Below are positions 16,203 to 25,524 of a stretch of DNA of 64,000 nucleotides, one piece after another. A model generated the notes under the pieces. The model worked only from the letters and a program-made list of their open reading frames with translations. It ran no database searches and was not told the origin of the DNA. The translations under genes were made by a program, and so were the position numbers. The DNA lies in assembly GCF_050749805.1 (NCBI RefSeq), contig NZ_CP192738.1:682001-746000 (forward strand), read 5' to 3'. The DNA is from Hahella sp018986435. Its GTDB lineage: Bacteria; Pseudomonadota; Gammaproteobacteria; Pseudomonadales; Oleiphilaceae. Every line of letters starts with the position of its first letter. Within the stretch, counting starts at the first letter, position 1.

Positions 16203-18176
16203 TTAGCCGCCCAGCAACTTGTTTTCCGCCTGTTCAACCTGGTCCGCCGATCCATGCAGGATCAACGTATCGCCAGGCTGCAGAATGAAATCACCGGCAG
16301 GGTCGAAGAATTCCTCATCACCGCGTCGAATACTGTCGACATTACAGGCGGCCAGTTTCATCTGCGCCAGAGAACGATGACAGCTGTAAGCGCCATCCGG
16401 CAGCGTCAACGCATGCAGTTTTTCCAGCGGCGTGCCGTCAGCGCCGACCAACTGGGAATTAATGCCCGGGTAATAACCGTGCAGCATTTTGTAGCGGCTA
16501 CGGCGCACTTCTTCGATTTGACGATGGATCTTCCTGGCCGGCGCGCCCATAAGAGTAAGCACTTGAGTCACCAACATCAAGCTGGCCTCCAGCGTCTCCG
16601 GAACGATTTCCGTCGCTCCCGCTTCCTGTAGCAACGACATTTTTGAGTCATCCGCCGTACGCACCAGGATAGGCACATTGGAGCCGGTGGAGCGGACCTT
16701 GCGTATGACCGCCAGACTCTTGTCCACATCTGCGTAGGTGATGATCAGCAGACGAGAGCGCTCCAGGCCCAGCGCCTTGAGAATATCCAACCGCTCGGAG
16801 TCGCCATAGTGCACGGGTTCGCCTGCGGCCGCAGCTTCTTTTACCCGCACAGGGTCCTTGTCCACGGCGGTCATGGGCATGCTGCTGCGACGCATGAAGC
16901 GGGCGACGGTCTGCCCGACCCGGCCGAAACCGCAGACAATGGCGTGGCCTTCTAACTCGGAACAGGCGTCGGTCAACGCCTCCACGCGGGTTTGAGCGAC
17001 GCCCTGTGCTTTATCGGAGGGGAAGCGGGCGCTGAGATAGCGCGCCAGATTCATCAGCCAGGGCGTCAATGTGATACTGAGAATGACGGTGGTGATCACC
17101 ACTGCGCCAGCTTGTTTGGATATCAGCTGGAACTTCTCGCCCAATGCGAAGAGCGCGAAACCAAATTCGCCGCCCTGGGCCAGATAGAGACCGGTCTTCA
17201 GCGCCACGGCTCTGTCTTTCTGGTGACGATAGGCGAGGGCGCCAATCAGCGTCGCCTTGGCCAGCAGGAGCATTGCAGTGATGAGGATAATCCACGGCCA
17301 GTTGGCGAGCACTTCCTGGAAGTCCACGATCATGCCTACGCTGATAAAAAACAGGCCCAGCAGAAGGTCGCGGAAAGGGCGAATATCCGCCTCAATCTGA
17401 TGTTTATAGTGGGTCTCCGACAGCATCATGCCGGCGATAAACGCGCCCAGCGCCATAGATAGCCCGAAACTGTGGGTCAATGCAGCCGCCAGTAGAGACA
17501 CCATCAGCACGGTCAGAACGAAGAGTTCTTCCGAGTGAGACTTGGCGACTTCCGTGAAAATAAACGGCAGCAGGTATTTACCAATCGCCAGCATCAATGC
17601 GAATAGCAGAGCGCCTTTGCCCAGAGTGATGGCCAGGGCCGCCGCCAGTGAACTGTCTGAGCCGCCCGCCAAAAACGGGATCAGAATCAAAAAGATAACC
17701 GCCGCCAGGTCCTGAAACAGCAGCACCCCCATCGACATCACGCCGTGCGGCTGGCCCAGCTCATTGCGCTGCACCAGTTCTTTACTGACCACCGCGGTGG
17801 AGGACAGCGCCAGGGCGCCGGCGATGATAATGGCCTCTTCCGTACTGGCTTTGAACAGCCGGGCGATGCCAAAGATCACCAGACTGCTCACCGCCACCTG
17901 CCAACCGCCCAGGTTGAACACCACCTTGCGTAAAGCAATCATTTTGGCCAGAGAGAACTCCAGTCCCAGGGAGAACAGCAGAAACACCACGCCGAACTCC
18001 GCCAGCACCTGGATCGTTTCTACGTCATCCACCCACCCCAAAGCGGTAGGGCCGACGCCGAGGCCCACCGCGAGGTAAGCCAGGACAGAGGGAATGTTCA
18101 TGCGCCGGAACAGCGACGATACAACGACCGCCGCGGTTATCAGCACCAAAAACTGACTCAGATTAGCTTCATGCAT
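16203..18176 (-). CDS. kefB: Kef-type K+/H+ antiporter (CPA2 family)
   Basis: A 657-residue protein. About 12 membrane segments (1-390) of the CPA2 exchanger fold include FLLFSLGLEFSL and FLAQGGEF-type text (GLYLAQGGEFGFALFALGEK). They are followed by a RCK/TrkA-N Rossmann domain starting GHAIVCGFGRVGQTVARFM near 411 and a TrkA-C domain at the end (about 570-655). Glutathione-gated KefB/KefC and YbaL are relatives. No KefF/KefG ancillary subunit is adjacent, so gating by glutathione adducts is uncertain. Confidence 0.85.
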   Translation of the reverse strand: MHEANLSQFLVLITAAVVVSSLFRRMNIPSVLAYLAVGLGVGPTALGWVDDVETIQVLAEFGVVFLLFSLGLEFSLAKMIALRKVVFNLGGWQVAVSSLVIFGIARLFKASTEEAIIIAGALALSSTAVVSKELVQRNELGQPHGVMSMGVLLFQDLAAVIFLILIPFLAGGSDSSLAAALAITLGKGALLFALMLAIGKYLLPFIFTEVAKSHSEELFVLTVLMVSLLAAALTHSFGLSMALGAFIAGMMLSETHYKHQIEADIRPFRDLLLGLFFISVGMIVDFQEVLANWPWIILITAMLLLAKATLIGALAYRHQKDRAVALKTGLYLAQGGEFGFALFALGEKFQLISKQAGAVVITTVILSITLTPWLMNLARYLSARFPSDKAQGVAQTRVEALTDACSELEGHAIVCGFGRVGQTVARFMRRSSMPMTAVDKDPVRVKEAAAAGEPVHYGDSERLDILKALGLERSRLLIITYADVDKSLAVIRKVRSTGSNVPILVRTADDSKMSLLQEAGATEIVPETLEASLMLVTQVLTLMGAPARKIHRQIEEVRRSRYKMLHGYYPGINSQLVGADGTPLEKLHALTLPDGAYSCHRSLAQMKLAACNVDSIRRGDEEFFDPAGDFILQPGDTLILHGSADQVEQAENKLLGG

Positions 18177-18237
18177 AAGAGGTAAGGAACCAACATCGCC
18201 TGTTAGTGAATTGGTTTAGCGCCCGGGCGGGCTTGGC

Positions 18238-18795
18238 TTAAAGGCCTTTTACGGCGTAGATGCCGGGTGCGTTGCGCCAGTAGCCTTTGTAGTCCATGCC
18301 ATAACCGAATATGTAGCGGTCGGCGACTTCCAGGCCCGTGAAGTCGCACTTCTGGCCGGGGTAGACTTTACGTTCATGCTGTTTGTCCACCAGCACGGCG
18401 GTGTAGACTTTCTCCGGCTTCTTGTCCTGGCAGTAATCGCAGATGGCGTGCAGGGTGGCGCCTTCATCGAGGATATCGTCAAGGATGATGACCGTGCGTC
18501 CTTCCAGATTTTCCGCCGGCTCCACTTTCCATTTCAGGCCGCCGCCGCTGGTCTGGTTGTTGTAGCGGGTGGCGTGAATATAACTGACTTCCAGCGGAAA
18601 GCGCAGCTTGGGAAGCAGCTTGCCTGCGAACACGACGCCGCCGGTCATCACGCAATACACCAAAGGGTTGCTGTCTTTCAGCTGCGCCGTGATTTCCTGC
18701 GCCAGACGTTCAATCGCCTGGTCTACCTGTGTTTCGTCGAATAGGCAGTCTGCTTCCTGAAATACCTGCTGCATGTTTTCCATATTATGGGACAT
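18238..18795 (-). CDS. hpt: Hypoxanthine(-guanine) phosphoribosyltransferase
   Basis: A 185-residue type I phosphoribosyltransferase. The PRPP loop is VIILDDILDEGATLHAI, with the two acidic residues and small GAT core of the family. VYCVMTGGVVFAGKLLPKL is the N-terminal PPi loop region. It salvages hypoxanthine or guanine to the monophosphate in the cytoplasm. The length and KVYPGQKCDFTGLEVADRYIFGYGMDYKGYWRNAPGIY match proteobacterial Hpt of the shorter class. A 10-bp hairpin lies about 60 bases upstream of the start. Confidence 0.9.
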   Translation of the reverse strand: MSHNMENMQQVFQEADCLFDETQVDQAIERLAQEITAQLKDSNPLVYCVMTGGVVFAGKLLPKLRFPLEVSYIHATRYNNQTSGGGLKWKVEPAENLEGRTVIILDDILDEGATLHAICDYCQDKKPEKVYTAVLVDKQHERKVYPGQKCDFTGLEVADRYIFGYGMDYKGYWRNAPGIYAVKGL

Positions 18796-18856
18796 TGGAA
18801 TTACCTGAGAGTTACCGTTGTGATGATGAATGTTCTAAGAATTTATAAAAGTTACC

Positions 18857-18891
18857 GGCTTTGTTGGCGACGCCTGCGCCTCAACAAAGCC
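18857..18891. repeat. Perfect 10-bp inverted repeat upstream of hpt
   Basis: GGCTTTGTTG (18857-18866) pairs with CAACAAAGCC (18882-18891) around a GC-rich 15-base loop. It lies between divergent hpt and rubA, without a T-run. It could be a 5' UTR structure of hpt or a protein-binding site. Confidence 0.5.
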
Positions 18892-18919
18892 TAGTATAAC
18901 GATTTAGCCCCGGAATGAC

Positions 18920-18948
18920 TTGATCAATGCCGGCCGGAACCTTATAAA
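18920..18948 (+). promoter_or_regulatory. Sigma70-like promoter of rubA-rubB
   Basis: TTGATC (18920-18925), a 17-base spacer and TATAAA (18943-18948) make a good sigma70 promoter, leaving a leader of about 75 bases before the rubredoxin ATG. A second TTGACA at 19005 is too close to the start to be used for this gene. Confidence 0.55.
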
Positions 18949-19030
18949 TGCACTCACTGTGAATCAGGCGTTTTACCATAAATAAGAAGCTCTTTGCGGC
19001 TTTTTTGACAAATTTGAATAGGATACTGTG

Positions 19031-19198
19031 ATGCGTAAATGGCAATGTGTGGTGTGCGGATACATTTATGATGAGGCGGAAGGCTGGCCCGAAGACGGTA
19101 TCGCTCCCGGAACCCGCTGGGAAGATGTGCCGGAAGACTGGATTTGCCCAGACTGCGGCGTCGGCAAAGAAGACTTTGAAATGATTCAAATCGGTTAA
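19031..19198 (+). CDS. rubA: Rubredoxin
   Basis: A 55-residue rubredoxin. Two CxxC pairs, Cys6/Cys9 and Cys39/Cys42, hold a single iron atom. The text WQCVVCGYIYDEAEGWPEDG and WICPDCGVGKEDF is canonical. It transfers single electrons from rubredoxin reductase to a terminal acceptor such as an alkane hydroxylase or an oxygen/peroxide-reducing enzyme. An AGGATA ribosome site precedes ATG. The reductase gene follows 51 bases downstream, so the pair forms an operon. Confidence 0.96.
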   Translation: MRKWQCVVCGYIYDEAEGWPEDGIAPGTRWEDVPEDWICPDCGVGKEDFEMIQIG

Positions 19199-19249
19199 TT
19201 CGCTCTCCAAACCGCTCCACTCTCTACTGGAAACTTAAAAGGATACGTC

Positions 19250-20410
19250 ATGCCGGATACTGCGCCCATCGTCATTATCGGAACCGGTCTCGCTGGCTAT
19301 ACGCTGGCCCGTGAGTTCCGCAAACTCAATAAAGACGCGCCAGTGCTGATGCTGACAGCGGACGACGGCCATTCATACTCCAAGCCGATGCTCTCCACTG
19401 GCTTCGCTAAAGCCAAAACCGCGGATCAACTGTCCATGGCGGACCCCGGCAAGATGGCGGAGCAATTGAATATCGAAGTGCGCACCTTCGCCACGGTAAC
19501 GGCGCTGGACCCGGAAGGCCATCGTTTGTTCATCGGGGATGAGGCGGTGGAGTACAGCAAACTGGTGCTGGCCTGGGGCGCGGATCTGATTCATCTGAAT
19601 ATACCCGGCTCCGGCGCAGGCAAGGTTTTCGCGGTGAATGACTTGATGGATTACCGTCGCATTCGCGAAGCCTTGCAAGAGAAAAAGAGAGTGGCGATTC
19701 TCGGCGCGGGCTTGATTGGCTGTGAGTTCGCCAACGACCTGTTGCAAGGCGGTTATGAGGTGGCGCTGATTGCGCCCTCTGATACGGCGCTACCGGGCAT
19801 GCTGCCGAAGGCCGCTGGCGATGCGGTAGTGAAAGGCTTGCAGGGCCAGGGCGCGGTATTCCATTTGGGACAAGTGGCGACAGCGGTGGAGGATACTGGC
19901 GACGGCGTGGCGCTGACGTTGGATAACGGCGTCAAGGTGCAGGCGGATATCGTGCTGTCAGCCGTCGGACTGCGACCGCGTACGTCTCTCGCCAAACATG
20001 CCGGCGTTCAGGTTAACCGAGGCATCGTCGTGGACCGGGAGATGCGCACCAGCGCGCCGGATGTCTATGCATTGGGCGATTGCGCGGAAGTGGACGGGCA
20101 TGTGCTGTTGTATGTCCTGCCGTTGATGGCATGCGCAAAAGCTCTGGCGAAGAGTTTGGCGGGCGAGCCGACCAAGGTCAGTTACGGGGTGATGCCGGTA
20201 GTGGTGAAAACGCCGGCTTGTCCGGTAGTGGTCGCTCCGCCTCCGGTGGGTGCGGAAGGCGACTGGCAAGTGGAGCAGTCCGGAGAGTGCGACGTCAAAG
20301 CCCTGTTCGTCAACGCCAAGGGCGCATTGGAAGGGTTTGCGTTAACCGGTGCGCATGTGATGGAAAAGCAGAAACTGGCTCAGCAATTGGACCCCATTCA
20401 TAACGACTGA
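19250..20410 (+). CDS. rubB: Rubredoxin-NAD(+) reductase
   Basis: A 386-residue FAD/NAD(P)-dependent pyridine nucleotide-disulfide-type reductase. The FAD loop is IIGTGLAGYTLARE (about 8-21). The NAD loop is AILGAGLIGCEFAND (about 149-163), and YALGDCAEV near 272 is the second FAD contact. The small C-terminal rubredoxin-reductase domain completes it. It passes electrons from NADH to the rubredoxin encoded just upstream. No alkane hydroxylase is present in the window, so the final acceptor is unknown. Confidence 0.93.
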   Translation: MPDTAPIVIIGTGLAGYTLAREFRKLNKDAPVLMLTADDGHSYSKPMLSTGFAKAKTADQLSMADPGKMAEQLNIEVRTFATVTALDPEGHRLFIGDEAVEYSKLVLAWGADLIHLNIPGSGAGKVFAVNDLMDYRRIREALQEKKRVAILGAGLIGCEFANDLLQGGYEVALIAPSDTALPGMLPKAAGDAVVKGLQGQGAVFHLGQVATAVEDTGDGVALTLDNGVKVQADIVLSAVGLRPRTSLAKHAGVQVNRGIVVDREMRTSAPDVYALGDCAEVDGHVLLYVLPLMACAKALAKSLAGEPTKVSYGVMPVVVKTPACPVVVAPPPVGAEGDWQVEQSGECDVKALFVNAKGALEGFALTGAHVMEKQKLAQQLDPIHND

Positions 20411-20427
20411 ACGGGGCCCTTGTTATC

Positions 20428-21339
20428 TCAGCCCTGACCTTTGGTGCGGGTGCTGGATTTATTCTCCTGAATCTTCTTCTCGATAAAGGCGTAAATCAAA
20501 CCGGCGATATCCTTGCCGGTTGCGTTCTCAATGCCTTCCAGGCCTGGTGAGGAGTTAACCTCCATGACCAATGGGCCGTGGTTGGAGCGCAACAAGTCGA
20601 CGCCAGCGACGTTCAAGCCCATGACGCGGGCGGCTCTTACCGCGGTGGAGCGCTCCTCGGGAGTAATCTTGATCACCGACGCCTGACCGCCCCGGTGCAG
20701 GTTGGAGCGGAATTCGCCCGGCTGAGCCTGCCTCTTCATGGCGGCGACCACTTTATCGCCGACGACGAAGCAACGGATATCGGCGCCGCCAGCTTCCTTG
20801 ATGAACTCTTGCACCAGAATGTTGGCTTTCAAGCCCATAAAGGCTTCGATAACGCTTTCCGCAGCCTTGCGGGTTTCCGCCAGCACCACGCCAATGCCTT
20901 GCGTGCCTTCCAGCAACTTGATGACCAGCGGCGCGCCGCCGACCATGGATATCAGGTCGCGAATGTCGTCAGGGGAGTGGGCGAATCCGGTGACCGGCAT
21001 GCCCACGCCTTTGCGTGAGAGCAACTGCAATGAGCGCAATTTGTCGCGGGCGCGTGAGATGGCCACGGACTCATTCAACGGAAATACTCCCATCATTTCG
21101 AACTGGCGCAATACCGCCGTGCCGTAGAAAGTGATGGATGCGCCGATCCGGGGAATGATGGCGTCAAACCCTTCCAGCACCTGACCCTGGTAATGGATGG
21201 TGGGTTTGTGGGTCGCCATGTTCATGTAACAACGCAGTGTGTCGATTACATGCACCTCATGCCCCCTTTTTTCACCTGCCTCCTTCAAGCGGGAGGTGGA
21301 ATAAAGAGAAGGATTGCGCGACAAAATGGCTATTTTCAT
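20428..21339 (-). CDS. rimK: RimK-type alpha-L-glutamate ligase
   Basis: A 303-residue ATP-grasp ligase that adds glutamate residues to the C-terminus of ribosomal protein S6. MKIAILSRNPSLYSTSRLKEAGEKRGH is the family N-terminus. The ATP-grasp fold shows VIKLLEGTQGIGVVLAE, DIRCFVVGDKVVAAMKR and the metal-binding VMEVNSSPGLEGIE. Length is normal. It is convergent with rubB, 17 bases away, and the OmpA-family lipoprotein lies upstream on the same strand. Confidence 0.93.
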   Translation of the reverse strand: MKIAILSRNPSLYSTSRLKEAGEKRGHEVHVIDTLRCYMNMATHKPTIHYQGQVLEGFDAIIPRIGASITFYGTAVLRQFEMMGVFPLNESVAISRARDKLRSLQLLSRKGVGMPVTGFAHSPDDIRDLISMVGGAPLVIKLLEGTQGIGVVLAETRKAAESVIEAFMGLKANILVQEFIKEAGGADIRCFVVGDKVVAAMKRQAQPGEFRSNLHRGGQASVIKITPEERSTAVRAARVMGLNVAGVDLLRSNHGPLVMEVNSSPGLEGIENATGKDIAGLIYAFIEKKIQENKSSTRTKGQG

Positions 21340-21361
21340 AAGTTACCAAGGAAATATTGAA

Positions 21362-22846
21362 CTAAGGTAGATTGGCGTCGTTGATAATCAGCACTTCAAC
21401 TCTGCGATTAGCCGCGCGCCCTTCTTTGGTGTCATTGTTCGCCACCGGACGGGAGGCTCCGAAGCCTTCTGCTTCTATCCGGCTGGAATCTATGCTGCCC
21501 ACATTGGCGAGGAAACTGGCGACGTTGCTGGCGCGCTTCTCAGAAAGAGACTGGTTCAGGGCCCGGTCGCCGCGGTTGTCAGTATGACCGGAAATGCGAA
21601 TTTTGCAATTGGGGAAGGCTTCAATTGCGTCGATGATCTTGTTCAGCAGGGTGACGTTGTCACGTTGCACTTCACTGGAGCCGGAGGCGAACTTGAAGCC
21701 GTGGGCGCGGATCAGCACATTGGCGTTCTGCCGGTAAACGTCGGCTTCTGTCAGGGTAAACAGTTCCTGCACGAACTCAAAGCGGCGTTGGATTTCCTCG
21801 CTGGCGCGTTTGGCCGCGTCAGTCTCCAACTGGACCGCCAGCAGCTTCTGATCCATTTCCTGCTTCATTGTCTCCAGGCTGGCTGCGCTTTGGACCTCTC
21901 GAACTTCCGCTTCAGCCAAAGCATGACGCAGGGTCAGCTTTTCTTGCTGTAGACGGTTCAGGGCTTCGTTGATGGATTCTTTGACCTGCGCAGGCCCTTT
22001 CTCGAAAGGAATCTCGGGAACGACAGGCTGCACGGCCTCGGCCAGTCTGGCCTCATGCCAGAGTAAAATATCTTCCAGACTGGCGTCTTTGGCGTCGAAG
22101 TCTGCGGCCTGGGCGGCGATGGCGCGGGCGTGTTGCACCTGGGTCAGGGCGCTGTTGGCGTGACGACGAGCCTTTTCTTGTTGCGTGCGGTCATTTTCCA
22201 GTGTGGACAGGGCCAGCAACATTTCCTCTTCCGCTACCCGCAGGGTTTTAGGCGCGCGGTCGTCGATATCTTCTTTGCGAGCCTGTTCGATCGCCTTGCG
22301 GGCTTTGCCTGTTACGTCCAGTTTCAGTGAGCGCAGTTCGATATCTCGGTATACGCCTGCGAGGGCGGTCTGGGCTTTGCTATTGTCGGCGCCGGGTTGC
22401 TTCTCCAGTTGCCCGGCGATATCGCGCAGTTGCTTGTCGGCGGAAGCGAACTCGTCTCCGAGCAGCTCATCTCCGCTCACGGCTATCGCCGCCTGACGGG
22501 CGTTCGCAATGGCCTGCAGTTTTCCGCGGGCGGCGTCCGCCTGCTTCTCCGCCTGGGCGGCGTAAGTCAGGCCAGCCTGAGCCTTGGCGGCGGCGACAGT
22601 GGGTTTGCTGCGGGAAAGGTCCAGCGCTTCATTATAGGCTTCCACGGCTTTTCCATAAGCGTCCGGCGCGTACAGATGCACATCGTTGTCGCGCGCGGTT
22701 TCCATTTGGGCGTATAGCTGCTTCGCCTCATCCAGAGAAACGGCGGCGGGCTCCTGCTTCAGCACGGGTGTGCTGCTGCAGGCTGCGATAGCCAGGGCCA
22801 AAGAGGAGGCGGTGAAGAGACGATATAGCTTTTTGGAAATAAACAT
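21362..22846 (-). CDS. OmpA-family lipoprotein with DUF4398 domain
   Basis: A 494-residue outer-membrane lipoprotein. A signal ends in the lipobox IAAC with Cys23. Residues about 35-140 resemble DUF4398 (ARDNDVHLYAPDAYGKAVEAYNEAL). A long coiled coil follows (about 140-370). The OmpA-type peptidoglycan-binding domain carries SGHTDNRGDRALNQSLSEKRA and ends in NRRVEVLI. It probably ties the outer membrane to peptidoglycan through a long stalk. The longest frame begins at 22987, but only ATG 22846 places the lipobox correctly. rimK follows 22 bases after it. Confidence 0.88.
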   Translation of the reverse strand: MFISKKLYRLFTASSLALAIAACSSTPVLKQEPAAVSLDEAKQLYAQMETARDNDVHLYAPDAYGKAVEAYNEALDLSRSKPTVAAAKAQAGLTYAAQAEKQADAARGKLQAIANARQAAIAVSGDELLGDEFASADKQLRDIAGQLEKQPGADNSKAQTALAGVYRDIELRSLKLDVTGKARKAIEQARKEDIDDRAPKTLRVAEEEMLLALSTLENDRTQQEKARRHANSALTQVQHARAIAAQAADFDAKDASLEDILLWHEARLAEAVQPVVPEIPFEKGPAQVKESINEALNRLQQEKLTLRHALAEAEVREVQSAASLETMKQEMDQKLLAVQLETDAAKRASEEIQRRFEFVQELFTLTEADVYRQNANVLIRAHGFKFASGSSEVQRDNVTLLNKIIDAIEAFPNCKIRISGHTDNRGDRALNQSLSEKRASNVASFLANVGSIDSSRIEAEGFGASRPVANNDTKEGRAANRRVEVLIINDANLP

Positions 22847-23095
22847 TATTCGGTAGTCCGTGTTTGATTTGAGGCGGCGACAAAGCCGAATGCAGAGTCT
22901 ATCTGTCTTCCCCAGTTGAACTTTTCTTATGTCGTTCTGTTGTACGTTATTTGGCTGGCATACTAGCTCAAAATGACGCCGGGCCAAAGTTTACCAAACC
23001 TGGATTATCATTATATTCAGAATCATTGACGGTTCACGTAGGTGGCAGACTCGCCCCCTGCAGTTGAAGGCGGCGCTAGCGTTCTTCAATGATGC

Positions 23096-23332
23096 TCAGT
23101 CAGCCGCGTCCGTCTCACTTTGTCTGGCTTTCAGGCGCTCGTTCAGACAGCTTCTGCAGTAACACTTCGCGCCTTCCGTGAATAACTCGGAGGTCAGTCC
23201 CGAAGGCGGGAGGGAGAAGCACCAGCATGTGGATTTGCCTTTCTCCAGATCGCATTGAGCTGGACGACCGCAGCCCGGACAGGCGTGCGAATAAGCGGGG
23301 TCGGGAAAGGCGATGTTGACGGCGTTTTTCAT
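23096..23332 (-). CDS. Cysteine-rich CWC family protein
   Basis: A 78-residue protein with the CWC arrangement: CPGCGR, then CWCFSLP about 17 residues later, and CYCRSCL near the end. Eight cysteines suggest one or two zinc or iron-sulfur sites. The family is widespread in gammaproteobacteria and has no assigned function. Its start codon is divergent from tesB. Confidence 0.82.
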   Translation of the reverse strand: MKNAVNIAFPDPAYSHACPGCGRPAQCDLEKGKSTCWCFSLPPSGLTSELFTEGAKCYCRSCLNERLKARQSETDAAD

Positions 23333-23569
23333 TTTGCCGGTCTCCGGAAGCTGTAGTATTGATCGTTAGCCAGCCCGATAGCTGCGGGCTGCTTTTTATA
23401 CTTAGACGTCTTCCAAGTCAATAAAAGGACGGGGCGCTTATCACTAAGGCGACCTGCTTTAGGTTAGGAGCATTTGAAATTCGACGCAAGCCGTCCCGAA
23501 AAGCGGGTTGATTTACTGCTGGCCGGCGGTCAGTTAAAGTTTTATGACCTACTCAAACAGGAAAGCAAG

Positions 23570-24433
23570 ATGAACGATGTAGTCCAGAAACTGTTGGATT
23601 TGTTGCAGCTGCGCGCGCTTGATGATTGCCTGTTTCAGGGCTCAAGCGAAGACCTGGGATTTAAAAACGTATTTGGCGGTCAAGTCGTCGGTCAGGCGTT
23701 GATGGCGGCCTATCGCACGGTGGATGAGACGCGGGTCGCTCATAGCCTGCATGCCTATTTTTTGCGCGCTGGCGACCCTGACCATGACATTATTTATGAG
23801 GTGACGCCGATTCGTGATGGCCGCTCGTTCAGCGCCAGGCGCGTCGCCGCCCGTCAGCATGGTAAGGAAATACTTACTCTCATGGTTTCGTTCCAGACGC
23901 CTGAACAGGGGTTTGAACATCAGGAGCCGATGGTTGACGTATCAGGGCCGGAGGGAGTCGTATCGGAGCTGGAGATGCGTCGTCGTTTCAAGGATCTGAT
24001 CCCTGAGAGTCGTCGTGAACAGCTGACCCGTGAGCGCCCGATTGAGATTCGTCCGTTGAATCCGGTTAATCCTTTGAATCCCGAGAAGCAGGAGCCGAAA
24101 AAGTACAACTGGTTTCGTGCGGTGCGCGACATGCCTGAGGGCGTGCGTTGGCATCACTGCGTATTGACGTATGCATCGGATTTCGGTCTGTTGGGAACCA
24201 GCCTGCACCCTCACGGAGTCTCTTTTTTCCAACGCGGCATGCAGGTGGCGAGTCTGGATCATGCGGTCTGGTTTCATCGCGACTTTCGCGTGGATGACTG
24301 GTTGCTGTACGCGATGGACAGTCCCAGCGCCTCCCATGGACGCGGTTTTAATCGCGGCCTGATCTATGACCGTTCTGGTCGGCTGGTGGCCTCCACTGCC
24401 CAGGAGGCGCTGATTCGTCGACGCACGGATTGA
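23570..24433 (+). CDS. tesB: Acyl-CoA thioesterase II (TesB)
   Basis: A 287-residue double-hotdog thioesterase that hydrolyses medium- and long-chain acyl-CoA. LFQGSSEDLGFKNVFGGQVVGQAL at the N-terminus and VRWHHCVLTYASDFGLLGTSLHPHG plus SLDHAVWFHRDFRVDDWLLYAMDSP in the second half are TesB hallmarks. The Asp of YASDFGLL, a Ser/Thr and a late Gln (STAQEAL) form the catalytic triad. A TTG at 23474 extends the frame. ATG 23570 has the ribosome site CAGGAAAG and the family length. Confidence 0.93.
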   Translation: MNDVVQKLLDLLQLRALDDCLFQGSSEDLGFKNVFGGQVVGQALMAAYRTVDETRVAHSLHAYFLRAGDPDHDIIYEVTPIRDGRSFSARRVAARQHGKEILTLMVSFQTPEQGFEHQEPMVDVSGPEGVVSELEMRRRFKDLIPESRREQLTRERPIEIRPLNPVNPLNPEKQEPKKYNWFRAVRDMPEGVRWHHCVLTYASDFGLLGTSLHPHGVSFFQRGMQVASLDHAVWFHRDFRVDDWLLYAMDSPSASHGRGFNRGLIYDRSGRLVASTAQEALIRRRTD

Positions 24434-24520
24434 GCCTCAGGGGATGCTTTATTCTTAATACTAAACGCCTCTGGATAGTTCGGAGGCGGAAGACTTCTAT
24501 TATCACTGAGAGACTGGCGC

Positions 24521-25519
24521 ATGACCAAAATACTGGACCTGGATGTTCCCCACGCATACCGCAATCGCCCCCACCATGTTGGCGGTCGCTTCCGGTCTCC
24601 GCCAGGAGGGCATCATGATGGCCGGCATTCCTCGGAGATGGCGAAAGTCCTATGGGAGCTGTTCCGTCATGGCAATGACCCGGTGCGCGCCACTCACGAT
24701 CATTGCCTGCATCGTGATGCGGCGATGGCGGAGTTAGCGGCGGCGCGGGCGGAACAAAGTTTGACTTGGCTGGGGCAGTCTTGCTTTTATCTGCGTCTGG
24801 GGGATCAGAGAATACTGACGGACCCGTTTCTGGGGGAGCGGGCGTCGCCTCTGCAGTTCAGCGGCCCCAAGCGTCTGGTGGCGTCGCCCCTGCAGATTGA
24901 AGACCTGGATGTCGACGTCATCGTCATGTCCCACAATCACTATGACCATTTTGACGCGCCGACGCTGGCGCGGGTGAAGAACAAAGAAAATGTGCAGGTT
25001 GTGACAACCTTGGGGTTACGCCCGGATTTTATCCGCCTGGGGTACCGCAAGGTTGTCGAGTTGGACTGGTATCAGAGCTGCCGTATTCACGGGGTGCTTT
25101 ACACTGCGCTGCCGGCTTATCACTTTTCAGGGCGTTCGCTCTGGGATGCGGACCAGACATTGTGGGCGAGCTTCGCGATAGAAGGTGGGGGCGTTAAGTG
25201 CTTCTTCGCCGGCGATACCGGATATGGCGATGAGTTTAAGCGCATTGGCGAGTTAACCGGCCCTTATGATATCGCCCTAGTGCCTATCGGCGCTTATGCG
25301 CCGCGGGAAGTTTTCGCGGGGGTGCACGCCAGCCCGGAAGAAGCGGTTTCAATGGGCAAGGACCTGAAGGCGGCGCGACTGGTGGGAATGCATTGGGGCA
25401 CAGTGCGACTGACCACTGAGCCGTTCTGGGAGCCGCGAGACCGTTTTATGGCTCCTGGCTCTGGGCCGCAGAGACGCGTTATGAAAATCGGCGAAACCCG
25501 TGCGATATCCGCGCTGTAA
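24521..25519 (+). CDS. Metallo-beta-lactamase-fold hydrolase (NAPE-PLD/RomA-like)
   Basis: A 332-residue MBL-fold enzyme. The zinc motif is SHNHYDHFDAP (HxHxDH). CFFAGDTGYGDEFKRIG supplies the bridging Asp, and VGMHWGTVRLTTEP supplies the last His. The N-terminal HVGGRFRSPPG and LTWLGQSCFYLRLGDQRILTDPFL are typical of the COG2220 group that includes NAPE-phospholipase D and RomA, so a phosphodiester or lipid substrate is possible but unproven. It lies 87 bases downstream of tesB and may be co-transcribed. Confidence 0.82.
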   Translation: MTKILDLDVPHAYRNRPHHVGGRFRSPPGGHHDGRHSSEMAKVLWELFRHGNDPVRATHDHCLHRDAAMAELAAARAEQSLTWLGQSCFYLRLGDQRILTDPFLGERASPLQFSGPKRLVASPLQIEDLDVDVIVMSHNHYDHFDAPTLARVKNKENVQVVTTLGLRPDFIRLGYRKVVELDWYQSCRIHGVLYTALPAYHFSGRSLWDADQTLWASFAIEGGGVKCFFAGDTGYGDEFKRIGELTGPYDIALVPIGAYAPREVFAGVHASPEEAVSMGKDLKAARLVGMHWGTVRLTTEPFWEPRDRFMAPGSGPQRRVMKIGETRAISAL

Positions 25520-25524
25520 CCGCC

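Noticed and set aside
23001..23030. Fur-box-like AT-rich text near GATTATCATTATATTC
   Set aside because: Only about two hexamers fit the Fur consensus, and the neighbouring OmpA-family and CWC genes are not known iron genes.
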